The position numbers and the translations under genes are program-made. This document shows, piece after piece, positions 17,550 to 27,315 of a stretch of 64,000 nucleotides of DNA (position 1 is its first letter; the number at the start of each line of letters is the position of its first letter). The stretch is taken from assembly GCA_031415015.1 (NCBI GenBank), contig JANOQT010000044.1, positions 62,001-126,000 on the forward strand, in the 5' to 3' direction. The stretch comes from JAUYQR01 sp031415015 (GTDB lineage: Bacteria > Pseudomonadota > Alphaproteobacteria > Rhodobacterales > Rhodobacteraceae). The notes beneath the pieces are model-generated. The model searched no databases. It saw only the letters and a program-made list of their open reading frames with translations, and had not been told where the DNA came from.

Positions 17550-17568
17550 CGTTTCGGTTCATGCGGCG

Positions 17569-19476
17569 TCACTTCCGCTTGTTGTTGCCCAGATCCTCGA
17601 AGTCCGCGTCGACGATGTCGTCGTCGTCCACCGGGCGCGGCTCGTCCTCGCCGCTGCCACCTTCGGACTGGCTGGACTTGTAGATCGCTTCGCCCAACTT
17701 CATCGCGGCTTCGGTCAGGTTCTGGATGGCCGAGCGGATCTTGCCGGTATCCTCGCCCTTCAGCGCGTCTTCCAGCGGAACCATGGCGAACTCGATGGCC
17801 TCGACGGTCGACGGGTCGACCTTTTCGCCATGATCGGCCAGCGATTTCTTGGTCGAATGCAGCAGCGATTCGCCCTGGTTGCGGGTTTCCACCAACTCGC
17901 GGCGTTCCTTGTCGGCCTCGGCATTCGCTTCGGCGTCCTTGACCATCTTGTCGATCTCGTCATCCGACAAGCCGCCGGAGGCCTGGATCGTGATCGCCTG
18001 CTCTTTGTTGGTGCCCTTGTCCTTGGCTTTCACCGACACGATGCCGTTGGCGTCGATGTCGAAGGTCACCTCGATCTGTGGCACGCCACGCGGTGCGGGC
18101 GGGATCTGTTCCAGGTTGAACTGGCCCAGCATCTTGTTGTCGGCGGCCATCTCCCGCTCGCCCTGGAAGCAGCGGATCGTCACGGCGTTCTGGTTGTCTT
18201 CGGCGGTGCTGAACACCTGCGACTTCTTCGTCGGGATGGTCGTGTTGCGGTCGATCAGACGGGTGAACACGCCACCCAGCGTTTCGATCCCCAACGACAG
18301 TGGCGTGACGTCCAGCAGCACAACGTCCTTGACGTCGCCCTGCAGCACGCCGGCCTGAATGGCCGCACCCAGCGCCACAACCTCATCCGGGTTCACGCCT
18401 TTGTGGGGCTCCTTGCCGAAATATTTGGTCACTTCCTCGATCACGCGCGGCATCCGGGTCATGCCGCCGACCAGCACCACTTCGTCGATGTCTTCTTTCG
18501 AGACGCCTGCATCCTTCAGCGCCGCCTGGCAGGGCTTGATCGACCGCTTGATCAGGTCGTCCACCAGATTTTCCAGCTTGGCGCGGGTCAGCTTCATCAC
18601 CATGTGCAGCGGCTGACCGGTGTTGCGGTCCATGCTGATGAAGGGCTGGTTGATTTCGGTCTGGCTGGCTGATGAAAGCTCGATCTTGGCCTTTTCAGCC
18701 GCTTCCTTCAGGCGCTGCAACGCCATCTTGTCGTTGCTCAGATCGACGCCGTGTTCCTTTTTGAACTCGTCCGCCAGATAGTTGACGATCCGCATGTCGA
18801 AGTCTTCACCGCCAAGGAAGGTGTCGCCGTTGGTGGATTTCACTTCGAACAGGCCGTCGTCAATTTCCAGAATGGTGATGTCGAAGGTCCCGCCGCCGAG
18901 GTCATAAACCGCGATGGTGCGCGCCTCTTTCTTGTCCAAACCGTAGGCCAGCGCCGCCGCCGTCGGTTCGTTGATGATGCGCAGCACCTCCAACCCGGCG
19001 ATCTTGCCCGCGTCCTTGGTCGCCTGACGCTGGGCGTCGTTGAAATAGGCAGGGACGGTGATCACGGCCTGGGTGACGGTTTCCCCCAGATAGGACTCGG
19101 CCGTTTCCTTCATCTTCTGCAGGATCACGGCAGAAACCTGACTGGGCGAATACTTTTCACCACGGGCTTCGACCCAGGCGTCGCCGTTGCCGCCGTTGAC
19201 GATCTTGTAGGGCATGTTCTTCTGGTCTTTGAGGATCACCGGATCGTCATACCGGCGTCCGATCAGACGCTTCACCGCGAAAACGGTGTTGGTGGCGTTG
19301 GTGACGGCCTGCCGCTTGGCGGCCTGCCCGACCAGACGTTCCGTTTCTGTGAAACCGACGATGGAAGGCGTCGTGCGTGCGCCTTCCGAGTTTTCGATCA
19401 CCCGGGGTTGCGAACCATCCATGATGGCAACGCAGGAGTTGGTGGTCCCGAGGTCAATACCGATGACTTTGGCCAT
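17569..19476 (-). CDS. dnaK: Chaperone DnaK (Hsp70)
   Basis: A 635-residue Hsp70. The frame is open upstream, but the ATG at 19476 with AAGGGA upstream gives the canonical start MAKVIGIDLGTTNSCVA. The ATPase domain (about 1-385) shows GIDLGTTNS, AVYDLGGGTFD and VVLVGGMTRMP; the linker VLLDVTPLSLGIET leads to the substrate-binding domain and helical lid, ending in an acidic tail. A heat-shock-type promoter is visible upstream. Confidence 0.97.
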   Translation of the reverse strand: MAKVIGIDLGTTNSCVAIMDGSQPRVIENSEGARTTPSIVGFTETERLVGQAAKRQAVTNATNTVFAVKRLIGRRYDDPVILKDQKNMPYKIVNGGNGDAWVEARGEKYSPSQVSAVILQKMKETAESYLGETVTQAVITVPAYFNDAQRQATKDAGKIAGLEVLRIINEPTAAALAYGLDKKEARTIAVYDLGGGTFDITILEIDDGLFEVKSTNGDTFLGGEDFDMRIVNYLADEFKKEHGVDLSNDKMALQRLKEAAEKAKIELSSASQTEINQPFISMDRNTGQPLHMVMKLTRAKLENLVDDLIKRSIKPCQAALKDAGVSKEDIDEVVLVGGMTRMPRVIEEVTKYFGKEPHKGVNPDEVVALGAAIQAGVLQGDVKDVVLLDVTPLSLGIETLGGVFTRLIDRNTTIPTKKSQVFSTAEDNQNAVTIRCFQGEREMAADNKMLGQFNLEQIPPAPRGVPQIEVTFDIDANGIVSVKAKDKGTNKEQAITIQASGGLSDDEIDKMVKDAEANAEADKERRELVETRNQGESLLHSTKKSLADHGEKVDPSTVEAIEFAMVPLEDALKGEDTGKIRSAIQNLTEAAMKLGEAIYKSSQSEGGSGEDEPRPVDDDDIVDADFEDLGNNKRK

Positions 19477-19586
19477 ATGCGTATCCCTTTTCTTCAGGCG
19501 ATGATCGGGCAAGGACCCTTGGTCTTCGGCATCCTTGCCACGGGGTGTGAGCGACGGCTTGGTCGAACCGCCACGTTGCCCGGCGT

Positions 19587-19615
19587 ATATAGGCAGGCAA
19601 GTTTGGGCCTGCAAC
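19587..19615 (-). promoter_or_regulatory. Probable promoter of dnaK
   Basis: On the minus strand GTTGCA (19615-19610) and CTATAT (19592-19587) are 17 bases apart, about 110 bases before the dnaK start. The TTG plus CTAT pattern fits promoters read by RpoH-type factors in Rhodobacter relatives; assignment to a heat-shock sigma factor is inference. Confidence 0.45.
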
Positions 19616-19710
19616 GGTTACACGCCAGAGTCTGCGGCGAATTTTCGCGGCAGGCCGTGGAAAGCTGCGGAAATCTGGCCAAACGGGGCTAAGCGTGGCG
19701 GGAAAGTCCA

Positions 19711-20535
19711 CTATCGCCGCTTTCCCCAGCTGGCCGACGCATGTTGGCGGGTGAAGAATTCCGCCATCAGCCCGATCATCATGCAGGTCAGCGCCACATA
19801 GATCGGATACTCGATCGAGGTGTACCGCGGCCCGTAGTTCAGGAAAATGAAACCGCGCCCCTGATCGATCGTATGGAACAGCGGGTTCCAGTCGAACATC
19901 GACCGGATGTTGGCCGGGGTTGCATTCGCCATCAGCATCTTGCCCGAAGCGATCATGTTGGCCCGCTGATACACCGTGGTCAGGATTCCCACAGACTCCG
20001 GTTGCCAGGGCCGTGCCGCCATGAAGATCATGCCGATGCCAACACCCGAAAACCACGACAGCAAGAACATCGACATCATCCCCACCGGGTCATCGATGGT
20101 GATCGGATTGAACAGCGTGTGATAAAACAAAAGGATAACCGACGCTGCCAGCACTTGCTGGTACAACGAGGCAATCGCTGCAGCGCTGATCGAAATGATC
20201 GTGTTCATCGGTGCATGCATCATCATCGCCGAGGTCGGGCCATCAGCATTCGACACCGCCCCAAGCGCTTTGACATGTGTCATAAACATGAAGACACCTG
20301 ACATAACATACAGCAGGAAATCACCCCGGATGGCGTTCCTGCGCATCCCGAACAGGTTCATGATGAGCATCATGATCAGCACCATCAAAAGCGCCTGCAC
20401 GATCGACATCAACAGACCCAACACTGCGTTGCCGTTCGACTTGCGCAGGTTTCGGATCGAGACGTGGAAGACCACCTCCAGCATCTCGAATCCGGTGCTC
20501 AGCTTGGTGGGTCGGCGCAACTGGGGCCGGAACAT
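19711..20535 (-). CDS. ABC-2 type permease, polysaccharide export (KpsM-like)
   Basis: A 274-residue inner-membrane protein with about six hydrophobic segments, several very Met-rich (for example VLIMMLIMNLFGM). The ATG at 20535 is preferred over one nine codons earlier because AAAGGA precedes it. The layout (short cytoplasmic N-terminus, paired N-terminal helices, long middle loop, C-terminal FLNYGPRYTSIEYPIYVAL) matches permeases of capsule or O-antigen exporters. No ATPase partner (KpsT) lies beside it. It is divergent from cysQ and kdsB, and with the glycosyltransferases and the sulfotransferase points to export of an acidic or sulfated surface polysaccharide. The substrate is inferred. 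Confidence 0.72.
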   Translation of the reverse strand: MFRPQLRRPTKLSTGFEMLEVVFHVSIRNLRKSNGNAVLGLLMSIVQALLMVLIMMLIMNLFGMRRNAIRGDFLLYVMSGVFMFMTHVKALGAVSNADGPTSAMMMHAPMNTIISISAAAIASLYQQVLAASVILLFYHTLFNPITIDDPVGMMSMFLLSWFSGVGIGMIFMAARPWQPESVGILTTVYQRANMIASGKMLMANATPANIRSMFDWNPLFHTIDQGRGFIFLNYGPRYTSIEYPIYVALTCMMIGLMAEFFTRQHASASWGKRR

Positions 20536-20656
20536 CTGACATCCTTTGTCTGGCGCGGCCATTTACACCGGGAAATCTTGCCGTTCCGTTACTACCGAAT
20601 GATAAGGGCAGGAATATGGATGATCAATCGCCGCCGATGCGGCGTCAGGAGATGGG

Positions 20657-21433
20657 ATGGACTACGACCGCCTTGTTGCGCTTATGCGGCAACTTGCCCT
20701 CGATGCCGGCGAGCGGATCATGCAGGTCTACAACGGCCCGGATTTCGAAGTGCGCGCCAAAGGTGACGCCAGCCCGGTGACCGAAGCCGACGAGGCGGCG
20801 GATGCCCTGATCTCGGCCGGCCTGCGCGCGGCCTTTCCCGACGTGGTCCTGATTACCGAAGAACAGGCGGCCAGCCACGCGCTGACCGCCAGCACCTTCC
20901 TGATCGTCGACCCGCTGGACGGCACCAAGGAATTTGTGCAGCGGCGCGGCGATTTCACCGTGAACATCGCTTACGTGGTGGACGGCGTCCCGCAACGCGG
21001 TGTTGTCTATGCCCCGGCACAGGGGCGGCTGTTCTACACCCGCGCCGATGGCGTGTCGGTCGAAGAGCTGGCCGATGGCACCCTGCAGCCGATCCGCGTC
21101 AGCCGCCCGGACAATGGTGCCCTGATGGTGGTCGCCTCGAAATCGCACCGCGATCAGGCGACGGATGACTACATCGCCAAATACGCAGTGAAGGATATGA
21201 AAAGCGCTGGCAGCAGTCTGAAGTTCTGCCTGATTGCCACCGGCGAGGCTGACCTTTACCCCCGCCTTGGCCGCACCATGGAATGGGATACCGCCGCCGG
21301 GGATGCCGTCCTGCGTGGCGCGGGCGGGCAGGTGGTGCGCTTTGATGACCACACACCGCTTGGCTATGGCAAGCCGGGCTGGGGCAATCCGTTCTTCATC
21401 GCCCATGCCCCCGGTGTGAGGCTGGAAAAGTGA
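20657..21433 (+). CDS. cysQ: 3'(2'),5'-bisphosphate nucleotidase CysQ
   Basis: A 258-residue Mg-dependent phosphatase of the inositol-monophosphatase superfamily that hydrolyses 3'-phosphoadenosine 5'-phosphate (PAP). The metal-site motifs are intact: EEQ (about residue 75), DPLDGTKEF (about 92-100) and WDTAAGDAVL (about 212-221). An AGGAG sits upstream of the ATG. PAP is the by-product of sulfotransferases, and a sulfotransferase gene lies 6 kb downstream in the same block, so CysQ may serve polysaccharide sulfation as well as sulfate assimilation. Its stop overlaps the kdsB GTG. Confidence 0.92.
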   Translation: MDYDRLVALMRQLALDAGERIMQVYNGPDFEVRAKGDASPVTEADEAADALISAGLRAAFPDVVLITEEQAASHALTASTFLIVDPLDGTKEFVQRRGDFTVNIAYVVDGVPQRGVVYAPAQGRLFYTRADGVSVEELADGTLQPIRVSRPDNGALMVVASKSHRDQATDDYIAKYAVKDMKSAGSSLKFCLIATGEADLYPRLGRTMEWDTAAGDAVLRGAGGQVVRFDDHTPLGYGKPGWGNPFFIAHAPGVRLEK

Positions 21434-22254
21434 GCGTCCTGATCGTCATCCCCGCCCGCTACGCCAGTACCCGCTATCCGGGCAAGCCTTTGGTATCCCT
21501 GAAAGGCCCGGATGGCGAAAAGACCCTGATCCGCCGCAGCTGGGACGCGGCCATCGCAGTCTCCGGCGTTGACCGCGTTGTTGTCGCCACCGACGACGAC
21601 CGCATCGCCACCCATGCCACGGAGTTTGGCGCCGAGGTGGTGATGACCTCCTCCACCTGCCGCAACGGCACCGAGCGCTGTGCCGAAGTGGCGCGCAAAT
21701 TGCCGGGCTATCAGATCGTGGTGAACCTGCAAGGTGACGCCCCGCTGACCCCTGCCTGGTTCGTCGAAGACCTGATCCACGGCCTTCGCGCCGCCCCCGA
21801 TGCCGATATCGCCACCCCGGTCCTGCGCTGCGACGGTCGCGCGCTGAACGGCCTGCTGACCGACAGGCGGGCAGGCCGTGTCGGCGGCACAACCGCGGTT
21901 TTCGGTCCCACCAAGCGGGCGCTCTATTTTTCCAAAGAGGTCATTCCCTTTACCTCTGCCACCTACCCTGACGACGCCCCGACCCCGGTGTTTCACCATG
22001 TCGGCGTCTATGCCTACCGCCCCGCCGCCCTGCGTGCCTATCCCACCTGGCAGCCCGGTCCGCTGGAAGAGCTGGAGGGGCTGGAACAGCTGCGGTTTCT
22101 GGAACAAGGGCGGCAGGTGCTGTGTGTCGAGGTCGCCGCGCGGGGACGACAGTTCTGGGAACTGAACAACCCGTCCGACGTTTCTGTCATCGAGGCGATG
22201 CTCGCCACGGTGGGCAGCCCACTGGATCAAGGGCATCGGGATGACAATTGTTGA
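21430..22254 (+). CDS. kdsB: 3-deoxy-manno-octulosonate (Kdo) cytidylyltransferase
   Basis: A 274-residue enzyme that activates Kdo to CMP-Kdo for LPS core or capsule. It starts at a GTG overlapping the cysQ stop (GTGA). The nucleotidyl-transferase signature PARYASTRYPGKPL is at residues 8-21 and VVNLQGDAPL near 97-106. It may be the capsule-linked copy, since it sits beside an export permease and glycosyltransferases while kdsD is in the LPS operon 9 kb away. Confidence 0.9.
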   Translation: MSVLIVIPARYASTRYPGKPLVSLKGPDGEKTLIRRSWDAAIAVSGVDRVVVATDDDRIATHATEFGAEVVMTSSTCRNGTERCAEVARKLPGYQIVVNLQGDAPLTPAWFVEDLIHGLRAAPDADIATPVLRCDGRALNGLLTDRRAGRVGGTTAVFGPTKRALYFSKEVIPFTSATYPDDAPTPVFHHVGVYAYRPAALRAYPTWQPGPLEELEGLEQLRFLEQGRQVLCVEVAARGRQFWELNNPSDVSVIEAMLATVGSPLDQGHRDDNC

Positions 22255-22404
22255 CAACTGCGGGTCTTTGCCGGTGAATACTGACATAGATCGGCGCTAT
22301 TCACCAAGACTGCCGCGCGTTTGCCCGGAAGCGGTCAAAATTGTTTGTTATTTGCGCCTCCGCACGTCCGGTGGCCGGTCCGTCCAGAAGAATCGAGTGA
22401 TGTC

Positions 22405-23301
22405 ATGAAAGCGAAAAAGATCACGAAAGCCGTGTTTCCCGTGGCTGGCCTTGGCACACGGTTCCTGCCGGCAACCAAGTCGATCCCGAAAGAGATCATG
22501 ACGCTGGTTGACCGCCCGCTGATCCAATACGCCATCGACGAAGCGCGCGCGGCGGGGATCAAGGAGTTCATCTTCGTCACCTCGCGCGGGAAATCCGCGC
22601 TGGAGGACTATTTCGACCACGCGCCCGAACTGGAAAGCGAACTGCGCAAGAAGGGCAAGACCGATCTGTTGGAGATTCTGAAGGACACCAACATGGACTC
22701 AGGTGCCATCGCCTATGTCCGCCAGACCCGCCCGCTGGGTCTTGGCCACGCGGTCTGGTGCGCGCGCCGCCTGATCGGGAACGAACCCTTTGCAGTTCTG
22801 CTGCCCGATGACGTGATCGCCGCCGAAAAGCCCTGCCTCGCGCAGATGGTCGAAGCTTACGAGCAGACCGGCGGCTGTATGGTTGCCGCCATGGAAGTGG
22901 CCCCCGAAAAGACCTCCAGTTACGGTGTTCTGGATGTGGCCGAGGACATGGGCTCCATTGTCCGGGTCAAGGGCATGGTCGAAAAGCCGAAAGCGTCCGA
23001 GGCGCCGTCGAACCTTGCCGTGATCGGTCGGTACATCCTGACGCCAAAGGTGCTGACCAACCTTAACCGGATGAAACAAGGCGCGGGCGGCGAGATTCAG
23101 CTGACCGACGCCATCGCCGAAGAGGTGGATAGCAAAGCGGGCGTTTATGGCATGCGTTTTCGCGGACAGCGCTACGACTGCGGCTCGAAGATCGGCTTTT
23201 TGCAGGCAACCGTTGCCTTCGGACTTGCCCGCGAGGATCTGAGCGGCGAATTCAGCGCCTATCTGCACGAACTGATGGCGATGCAGAAGGCGGCGCAGTA
23301 G
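22405..23301 (+). CDS. galU: UTP-glucose-1-phosphate uridylyltransferase
   Basis: A 298-residue enzyme making UDP-glucose, the donor for exopolysaccharides and glycolipids. The ATG at 22405 gives the standard start MKAKKITKAVFPVAGLG; the frame upstream is open but atypical. The nucleotide-binding signature GLGTRFLPATKSIPKE (residues 15-30), the LGLGHAVWCA segment (about 111-120), LLPDDVI and GGEIQLTDAI are all present. It follows kdsB after a 150-base gap and precedes the two GT2 genes, supplying their likely donor pathway. Confidence 0.95.
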   Translation: MKAKKITKAVFPVAGLGTRFLPATKSIPKEIMTLVDRPLIQYAIDEARAAGIKEFIFVTSRGKSALEDYFDHAPELESELRKKGKTDLLEILKDTNMDSGAIAYVRQTRPLGLGHAVWCARRLIGNEPFAVLLPDDVIAAEKPCLAQMVEAYEQTGGCMVAAMEVAPEKTSSYGVLDVAEDMGSIVRVKGMVEKPKASEAPSNLAVIGRYILTPKVLTNLNRMKQGAGGEIQLTDAIAEEVDSKAGVYGMRFRGQRYDCGSKIGFLQATVAFGLAREDLSGEFSAYLHELMAMQKAAQ

Positions 23302-23304
23302 GCG

Positions 23305-24396
23305 GTGGGTGCCCTCGCCAAGGGGAAGGGCCTGCTTGCGCATGCCTGCCCGATCGGAGAATTGCCTGACCCCTCACTCAGCCTGTCTTCCCTGTGGCTG
23401 GCCTACCGCCTGCGGCAGCGGCGTCGGATGCTGCTGCTCCGCGCCCTGCGCCGACGGCGTCAACTGACCCCGGTCGCTGACCGCACTGGCAGAATCGCGC
23501 CACAGGACATCCTGTGCTTCATGACCGTGCGGAACGAGGCCGCGCGCCTGCCCTATTTTCTGGCCCACCACCGGCGTCTTGGCGTGGGTCACTTCCTGAT
23601 CGTCGACAATGCCAGCGATGACGGCACCGCGGGACTGCTGGCTGATCAGCCCGACATCTCGGTCTGGCGCACGGCGGCAAGTTACAAGGCGTCGCGCTTT
23701 GGTGTGGATTGGCTGACCGGGTTGCAGATACGACACGGGCATGACCACTGGTGCCTGACATTGGACGCCGACGAGATCCTGATCTACCCGAATTGGGAAA
23801 CCCGCTCGTTGCCTGCCCTGACCGGCTGGCTGGACCGGCAAGGAACGCCCTCTTTCGGTGCGCTGACCGTGGACATGTATCCCGAAGGTGCCGTTGCTGC
23901 GACATCGCATCACCCGGGGCAGAACCCGTTCGACAGCCTGTGCTGGTTCGATGCCGGCAATTACTCGGTTCAGGTACAGCCGCGCCTGCGCAACCTGTGG
24001 ATTCAGGGTGGCGCCCGGGCCCGCGCCTTCTTTGCCGACACGCCGCGCCGCGCGCCCACGTTGAACAAGACGCCGCTGGTGCGCTGGAACAGGCGCTATG
24101 CCTATGTGAATTCCACCCACGCGATCCTGCCGCCCCACCTTAACGAGGTTTATGACACGACTGGGGGCGAAAAAACCTCCGGCGTGCTGCTGCATACCAA
24201 GTTCCTGCCCTCGATCATCGACCGCTCCCGCGAGGAAAAGACAAGGGGAGAACATTTCGCCGATGGCGCGCAGTATCAGGCCTATTACGACAGCCTCACC
24301 CGCAATCCGGTGCTGCATTGTGCCACCTCCAGCCGCTTTACCGGCTGGCGGCAGATGGAGGCGCTGGGCCTGATGTCGCGCGGCGGCTGGATTTAA
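23305..24396 (+). CDS. Glycosyltransferase family 2-like protein (first of a related pair)
   Basis: A 363-residue cytoplasmic glycosyltransferase. The frame begins at a GTG three bases after galU; the true start may be a little later, before the basic segment LWLAYRLRQRRRMLLLR. The catalytic half carries FMTVRNEAARLPYFLAHHR, IVDNASDDGT and the metal-binding DADE of LTLDADEILIYP (about residues 150-160). This is the Glyco_tranf_2_4-like pattern. It is clearly a paralogue of the next gene: same motifs in the same order, shared NLWIQGG, AMNK/TLNK and LGLMS endings. Acceptor and donor are unknown. Confidence 0.8.
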   Translation: MGALAKGKGLLAHACPIGELPDPSLSLSSLWLAYRLRQRRRMLLLRALRRRRQLTPVADRTGRIAPQDILCFMTVRNEAARLPYFLAHHRRLGVGHFLIVDNASDDGTAGLLADQPDISVWRTAASYKASRFGVDWLTGLQIRHGHDHWCLTLDADEILIYPNWETRSLPALTGWLDRQGTPSFGALTVDMYPEGAVAATSHHPGQNPFDSLCWFDAGNYSVQVQPRLRNLWIQGGARARAFFADTPRRAPTLNKTPLVRWNRRYAYVNSTHAILPPHLNEVYDTTGGEKTSGVLLHTKFLPSIIDRSREEKTRGEHFADGAQYQAYYDSLTRNPVLHCATSSRFTGWRQMEALGLMSRGGWI

Positions 24397-24574
24397 CGGC
24401 ACGCCGGGCACAGCGTGACGGAAATCCTTCAGCGGCTTATAGAAATTGTGGCATTTGTTTACAAAATGCGCGCACGCTCATAGGTGTCGCAAGACATCGC
24501 TTCCCGGCGGATCGGGGGCGGATTCAACTTCGCGGAACGTGCCGGATGACCCTTCCCTCACATCGGTTCGGCCC

Positions 24575-25585
24575 ATGGGCCTGATGTCCATCTATCGGCT
24601 GCGGTGGCAGCGCAAGCGGCTGCTGGCGCGGGCCTTTGTCAGGCGGCGGCAGCTGATCTCGATTGCGAACCGGATGGACCGGCTGCGCGCAAAGCCGATC
24701 CTGCTATTCTCGACGATGCGCAACGAACGGGTTCGTCTGCCTTATTTCCTGCAATACTACCGTGACCTCGGGGTCGATCACTTCGTCATCGTCGACAACG
24801 GGTCAGACGATGGCACGCGCGAGTATCTGGCGGCTCAGCCGGATGTCTCGGTCTGGCTGTCGCAGTCCGGCTACAAGCAATCCCGCTTTGGCATGGACTG
24901 GATGATGCACCTTCTGCGCCGCTATGGCAGCGGCAACTGGTGCCTGACGGTCGATGTCGATGAATTCCTGATCTATCCGTTCTGCGAAACCCGGCCACTG
25001 CGCGCGCTGACCGATTGGCTGGACTCAGCGGGAACGCGGACGTTTTCCTCAATGCTGGTGGATATGTATCCCAAAGGCTCGATGCACGAACATCCCTACC
25101 GCGAAGGCCAGAACCCGTTCGAGATCGCGCAATTTTTCGACAACGGCAATTACACGATCAACCGCAACTGGCCCTACAACAACCTGTGGATCCAAGGCGG
25201 CCCGCGCGCCCGGATGTTCTTTGCCGATCAGCCGAAACAGGCCCCGGCGATGAACAAGATCCCGCTGGTCAAATGGCACCCCTCTTACGCTTATGTCAGT
25301 TCCACCCACATGATGCTGCCGCGTGGCCTCAACCTCGTTTACGACGAGGCCGGGGGCGAAAAGCCCTCTGGCTGCCTGTTGCACGCAAAGTTCCTCGACA
25401 CCTTCGCCCTGAAAGCTGAGGAAGAGTTGCAGCGCGGTCAGCACTATGCCGAAAGCCACGAATATCGCGCCTATCGCGCCGATGTCGCAAAAGAGCGCGA
25501 CCTGTGGTGCAAGTGGAGCGAGAAATACATAAACTGGCGACAGCTTGAAATTCTGGGCCTGATGTCAAAGGGGAACTGGGCGTGA
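24575..25585 (+). CDS. Glycosyltransferase family 2-like protein (second of a related pair)
   Basis: A 336-residue paralogue of the preceding gene, with FSTMRNERVRLPYFLQYYR, IVDNGSDDGT and the metal-binding DVDE of LTVDVDEFLIYP. ATG at 24575 gives MGLMSIYRLRWQRKR; the ATG at 24584 is equally possible. The 178-base gap to the first copy contains no gene and only a weak GCATTT/AAATGC dyad near 24450-24468. The stop overlaps the GTG of the GT14 gene, so the two are coupled. Tandem duplication followed by divergence is the likely origin, giving two linkages of one surface glycan. Confidence 0.8.
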   Translation: MGLMSIYRLRWQRKRLLARAFVRRRQLISIANRMDRLRAKPILLFSTMRNERVRLPYFLQYYRDLGVDHFVIVDNGSDDGTREYLAAQPDVSVWLSQSGYKQSRFGMDWMMHLLRRYGSGNWCLTVDVDEFLIYPFCETRPLRALTDWLDSAGTRTFSSMLVDMYPKGSMHEHPYREGQNPFEIAQFFDNGNYTINRNWPYNNLWIQGGPRARMFFADQPKQAPAMNKIPLVKWHPSYAYVSSTHMMLPRGLNLVYDEAGGEKPSGCLLHAKFLDTFALKAEEELQRGQHYAESHEYRAYRADVAKERDLWCKWSEKYINWRQLEILGLMSKGNWA

Positions 25586-27309
25586 CCGTCGGGATCGTCA
25601 TGTTGTGCCACACCGCAATGGACCGCGCGGCCCAGGTGGCCCGGCATTGGGCAACACATGGCTGTCCCGTCGTCATCCATATCGACCGCCGCATGCCCGA
25701 TGCCGACGTGGCAGCCCTCAAATCCGCGCTTGTCGATCTTGCCTCGGTCCGCTTTTCTGCCCGCTTTGCCTGTGAATGGGGCACCTTCGGCATCGTTCGG
25801 GCCACCCAGACTGCCTCAGCCCAGATTCTGGCAGAATTTCCGCAGGTCCGGCATGTCTTCCTTGCCTCCGGTTCCTGCCTGCCGCTGCGCCCGGTCGAAG
25901 ATCTGCGCGCCTATCTTGACGCGCGGCCACGCACTGACTTTATCGAAAGCGTCACCACCGCCGATGTCGGCTGGACAATCGGCGGGCTGGACAAGGAACG
26001 CTTCACCCTGCGGTTCCCCTTTTCCTGGCGCAAAAGACGGCGGCTGTTTGATGGCTATGTCCGCCTTCAGCGCCGGCTTGGGCTTCAGCGCCGCATCCCC
26101 GAAGGTATCGTGCCGCATCTGGGCAGCCAGTGGTGGTGCCTGACCCGGCAAACCCTGTCGGCCATTCTGGAAAGCCCCGACCGCGCCGCGCATGACCGCT
26201 ATTTCCGCAAAGTCTGGATCCCCGACGAAAGCTATTTCCAGACGCTGGTCCGCCAGGTGTCCACCCAGGTCGAAAGCCGCTCTCTGACCCTGTCGAAGTT
26301 CGATTTTCAGGGCCGCCCGCATGTGTTCTACGACGATCACCTGCAGCTTCTGCGCCGGTCGGATGCCTTTGTCGCGCGCAAGATCTGGCCGCAGGCAGAG
26401 CGGCTTTACACCACATTCCTTGCCGCACCTGCCGCAGCGGACCACCGCCCCGATCCGAACCCCGGCAAGATTGACCGCCTGTTTGCCAAGGCCGTCGAAC
26501 GGCGCACGCGGGGCCGTCCCGGCCTGTACATGCAAAGCCGCTTTCCCGGCAAACACCGCGGCGGCAACCGCACCGCCGCACCCTATTCGGTGATCGAAGG
26601 TTTCGCTGACCTGTTCGAGAATTTCGACGGCTGGCTTGCCAAGGTGTCCGACTGTCGCGTCCACGGCCATCTGTTCGCACCCGACCGTGCGCACTTTGCC
26701 GAAGGGGAGGCTGTCTTCAAGGGCGGTTTGTCCGACAGCGCAAGCCTGCGTGACTACAACCCCCGCAGCTTTCTGACCAACATGATCTGGAACACCCGTG
26801 GCGAACGCCAGTGTTTCCAGTTCGGCCCGCACGACGCGCAGGACATCGCCACCTTCCTTGCCACCGATCCGAATGCTCACGTCTCGATCATTACCGGTGC
26901 GTTTGCCGTGCCGCTGTTTCAGTCGAACCGGAACTTTGGCGATATCCGCACCGAAGCCGCGCGGCTGCAAAGGATCGAAGCTGCTTTTCTGGCCTCGCTG
27001 AATGCTCCCGAAGCCAAATCACGCCTGCGCGTCTGGACCTTGGCGGATTTCGTCGAAAACCCGATGGAGCCCCTGCAACAGCTGGTCGATGACCTGAACC
27101 CACGTGCCCCGCGTCGCCTGACCGAAGTGCCGCGCATGGTGGATCTGACCGGATTTGGCCAGTTCCTGCAAAACCTGCGCAACCAGGGAATGCAGCCCGT
27201 GCTGATGGGCGATTTCCCGGCCAGTCCCGAAGGGACCGGTTCCGATCTGACCAGCACTGATCTGACCAGCCGGGGGCCGCGCCGCACCAAACCCTACGTG
27301 GTCAAGTAA
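25582..27309 (+). CDS. GT14-type (core-2/I-branching, xylosyltransferase-like) glycosyltransferase with extra C-terminal domain
   Basis: A 575-residue protein starting at a GTG overlapping the previous stop. Residues 1-260 look like the Branch/GT14 fold: VGIVMLCHTAMDRA, VVIHIDRR, FLASGSCLPLRPVEDL and GSQWWCLTR, features shared with beta-1,6-GlcNAc and peptide O-xylosyltransferases. The C-terminal 250 residues form a second domain seen in alphaproteobacterial members of this family; its role is unknown. It is co-directional with the GT2 pair and the sulfotransferase, 6 bases apart from the latter, so all are probably one transcript building a branched surface polymer. Confidence 0.78.
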   Translation: MTVGIVMLCHTAMDRAAQVARHWATHGCPVVIHIDRRMPDADVAALKSALVDLASVRFSARFACEWGTFGIVRATQTASAQILAEFPQVRHVFLASGSCLPLRPVEDLRAYLDARPRTDFIESVTTADVGWTIGGLDKERFTLRFPFSWRKRRRLFDGYVRLQRRLGLQRRIPEGIVPHLGSQWWCLTRQTLSAILESPDRAAHDRYFRKVWIPDESYFQTLVRQVSTQVESRSLTLSKFDFQGRPHVFYDDHLQLLRRSDAFVARKIWPQAERLYTTFLAAPAAADHRPDPNPGKIDRLFAKAVERRTRGRPGLYMQSRFPGKHRGGNRTAAPYSVIEGFADLFENFDGWLAKVSDCRVHGHLFAPDRAHFAEGEAVFKGGLSDSASLRDYNPRSFLTNMIWNTRGERQCFQFGPHDAQDIATFLATDPNAHVSIITGAFAVPLFQSNRNFGDIRTEAARLQRIEAAFLASLNAPEAKSRLRVWTLADFVENPMEPLQQLVDDLNPRAPRRLTEVPRMVDLTGFGQFLQNLRNQGMQPVLMGDFPASPEGTGSDLTSTDLTSRGPRRTKPYVVK

Positions 27310-27315
27310 CCCGCC

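Noticed and set aside
22242..22280. TTGACA and a direct repeat TGACAATTG/TGACAACTG near the kdsB end as a galU promoter
   Set aside because: No acceptable -10 box at 16-19 bases; the repeat is short and partly inside kdsB.
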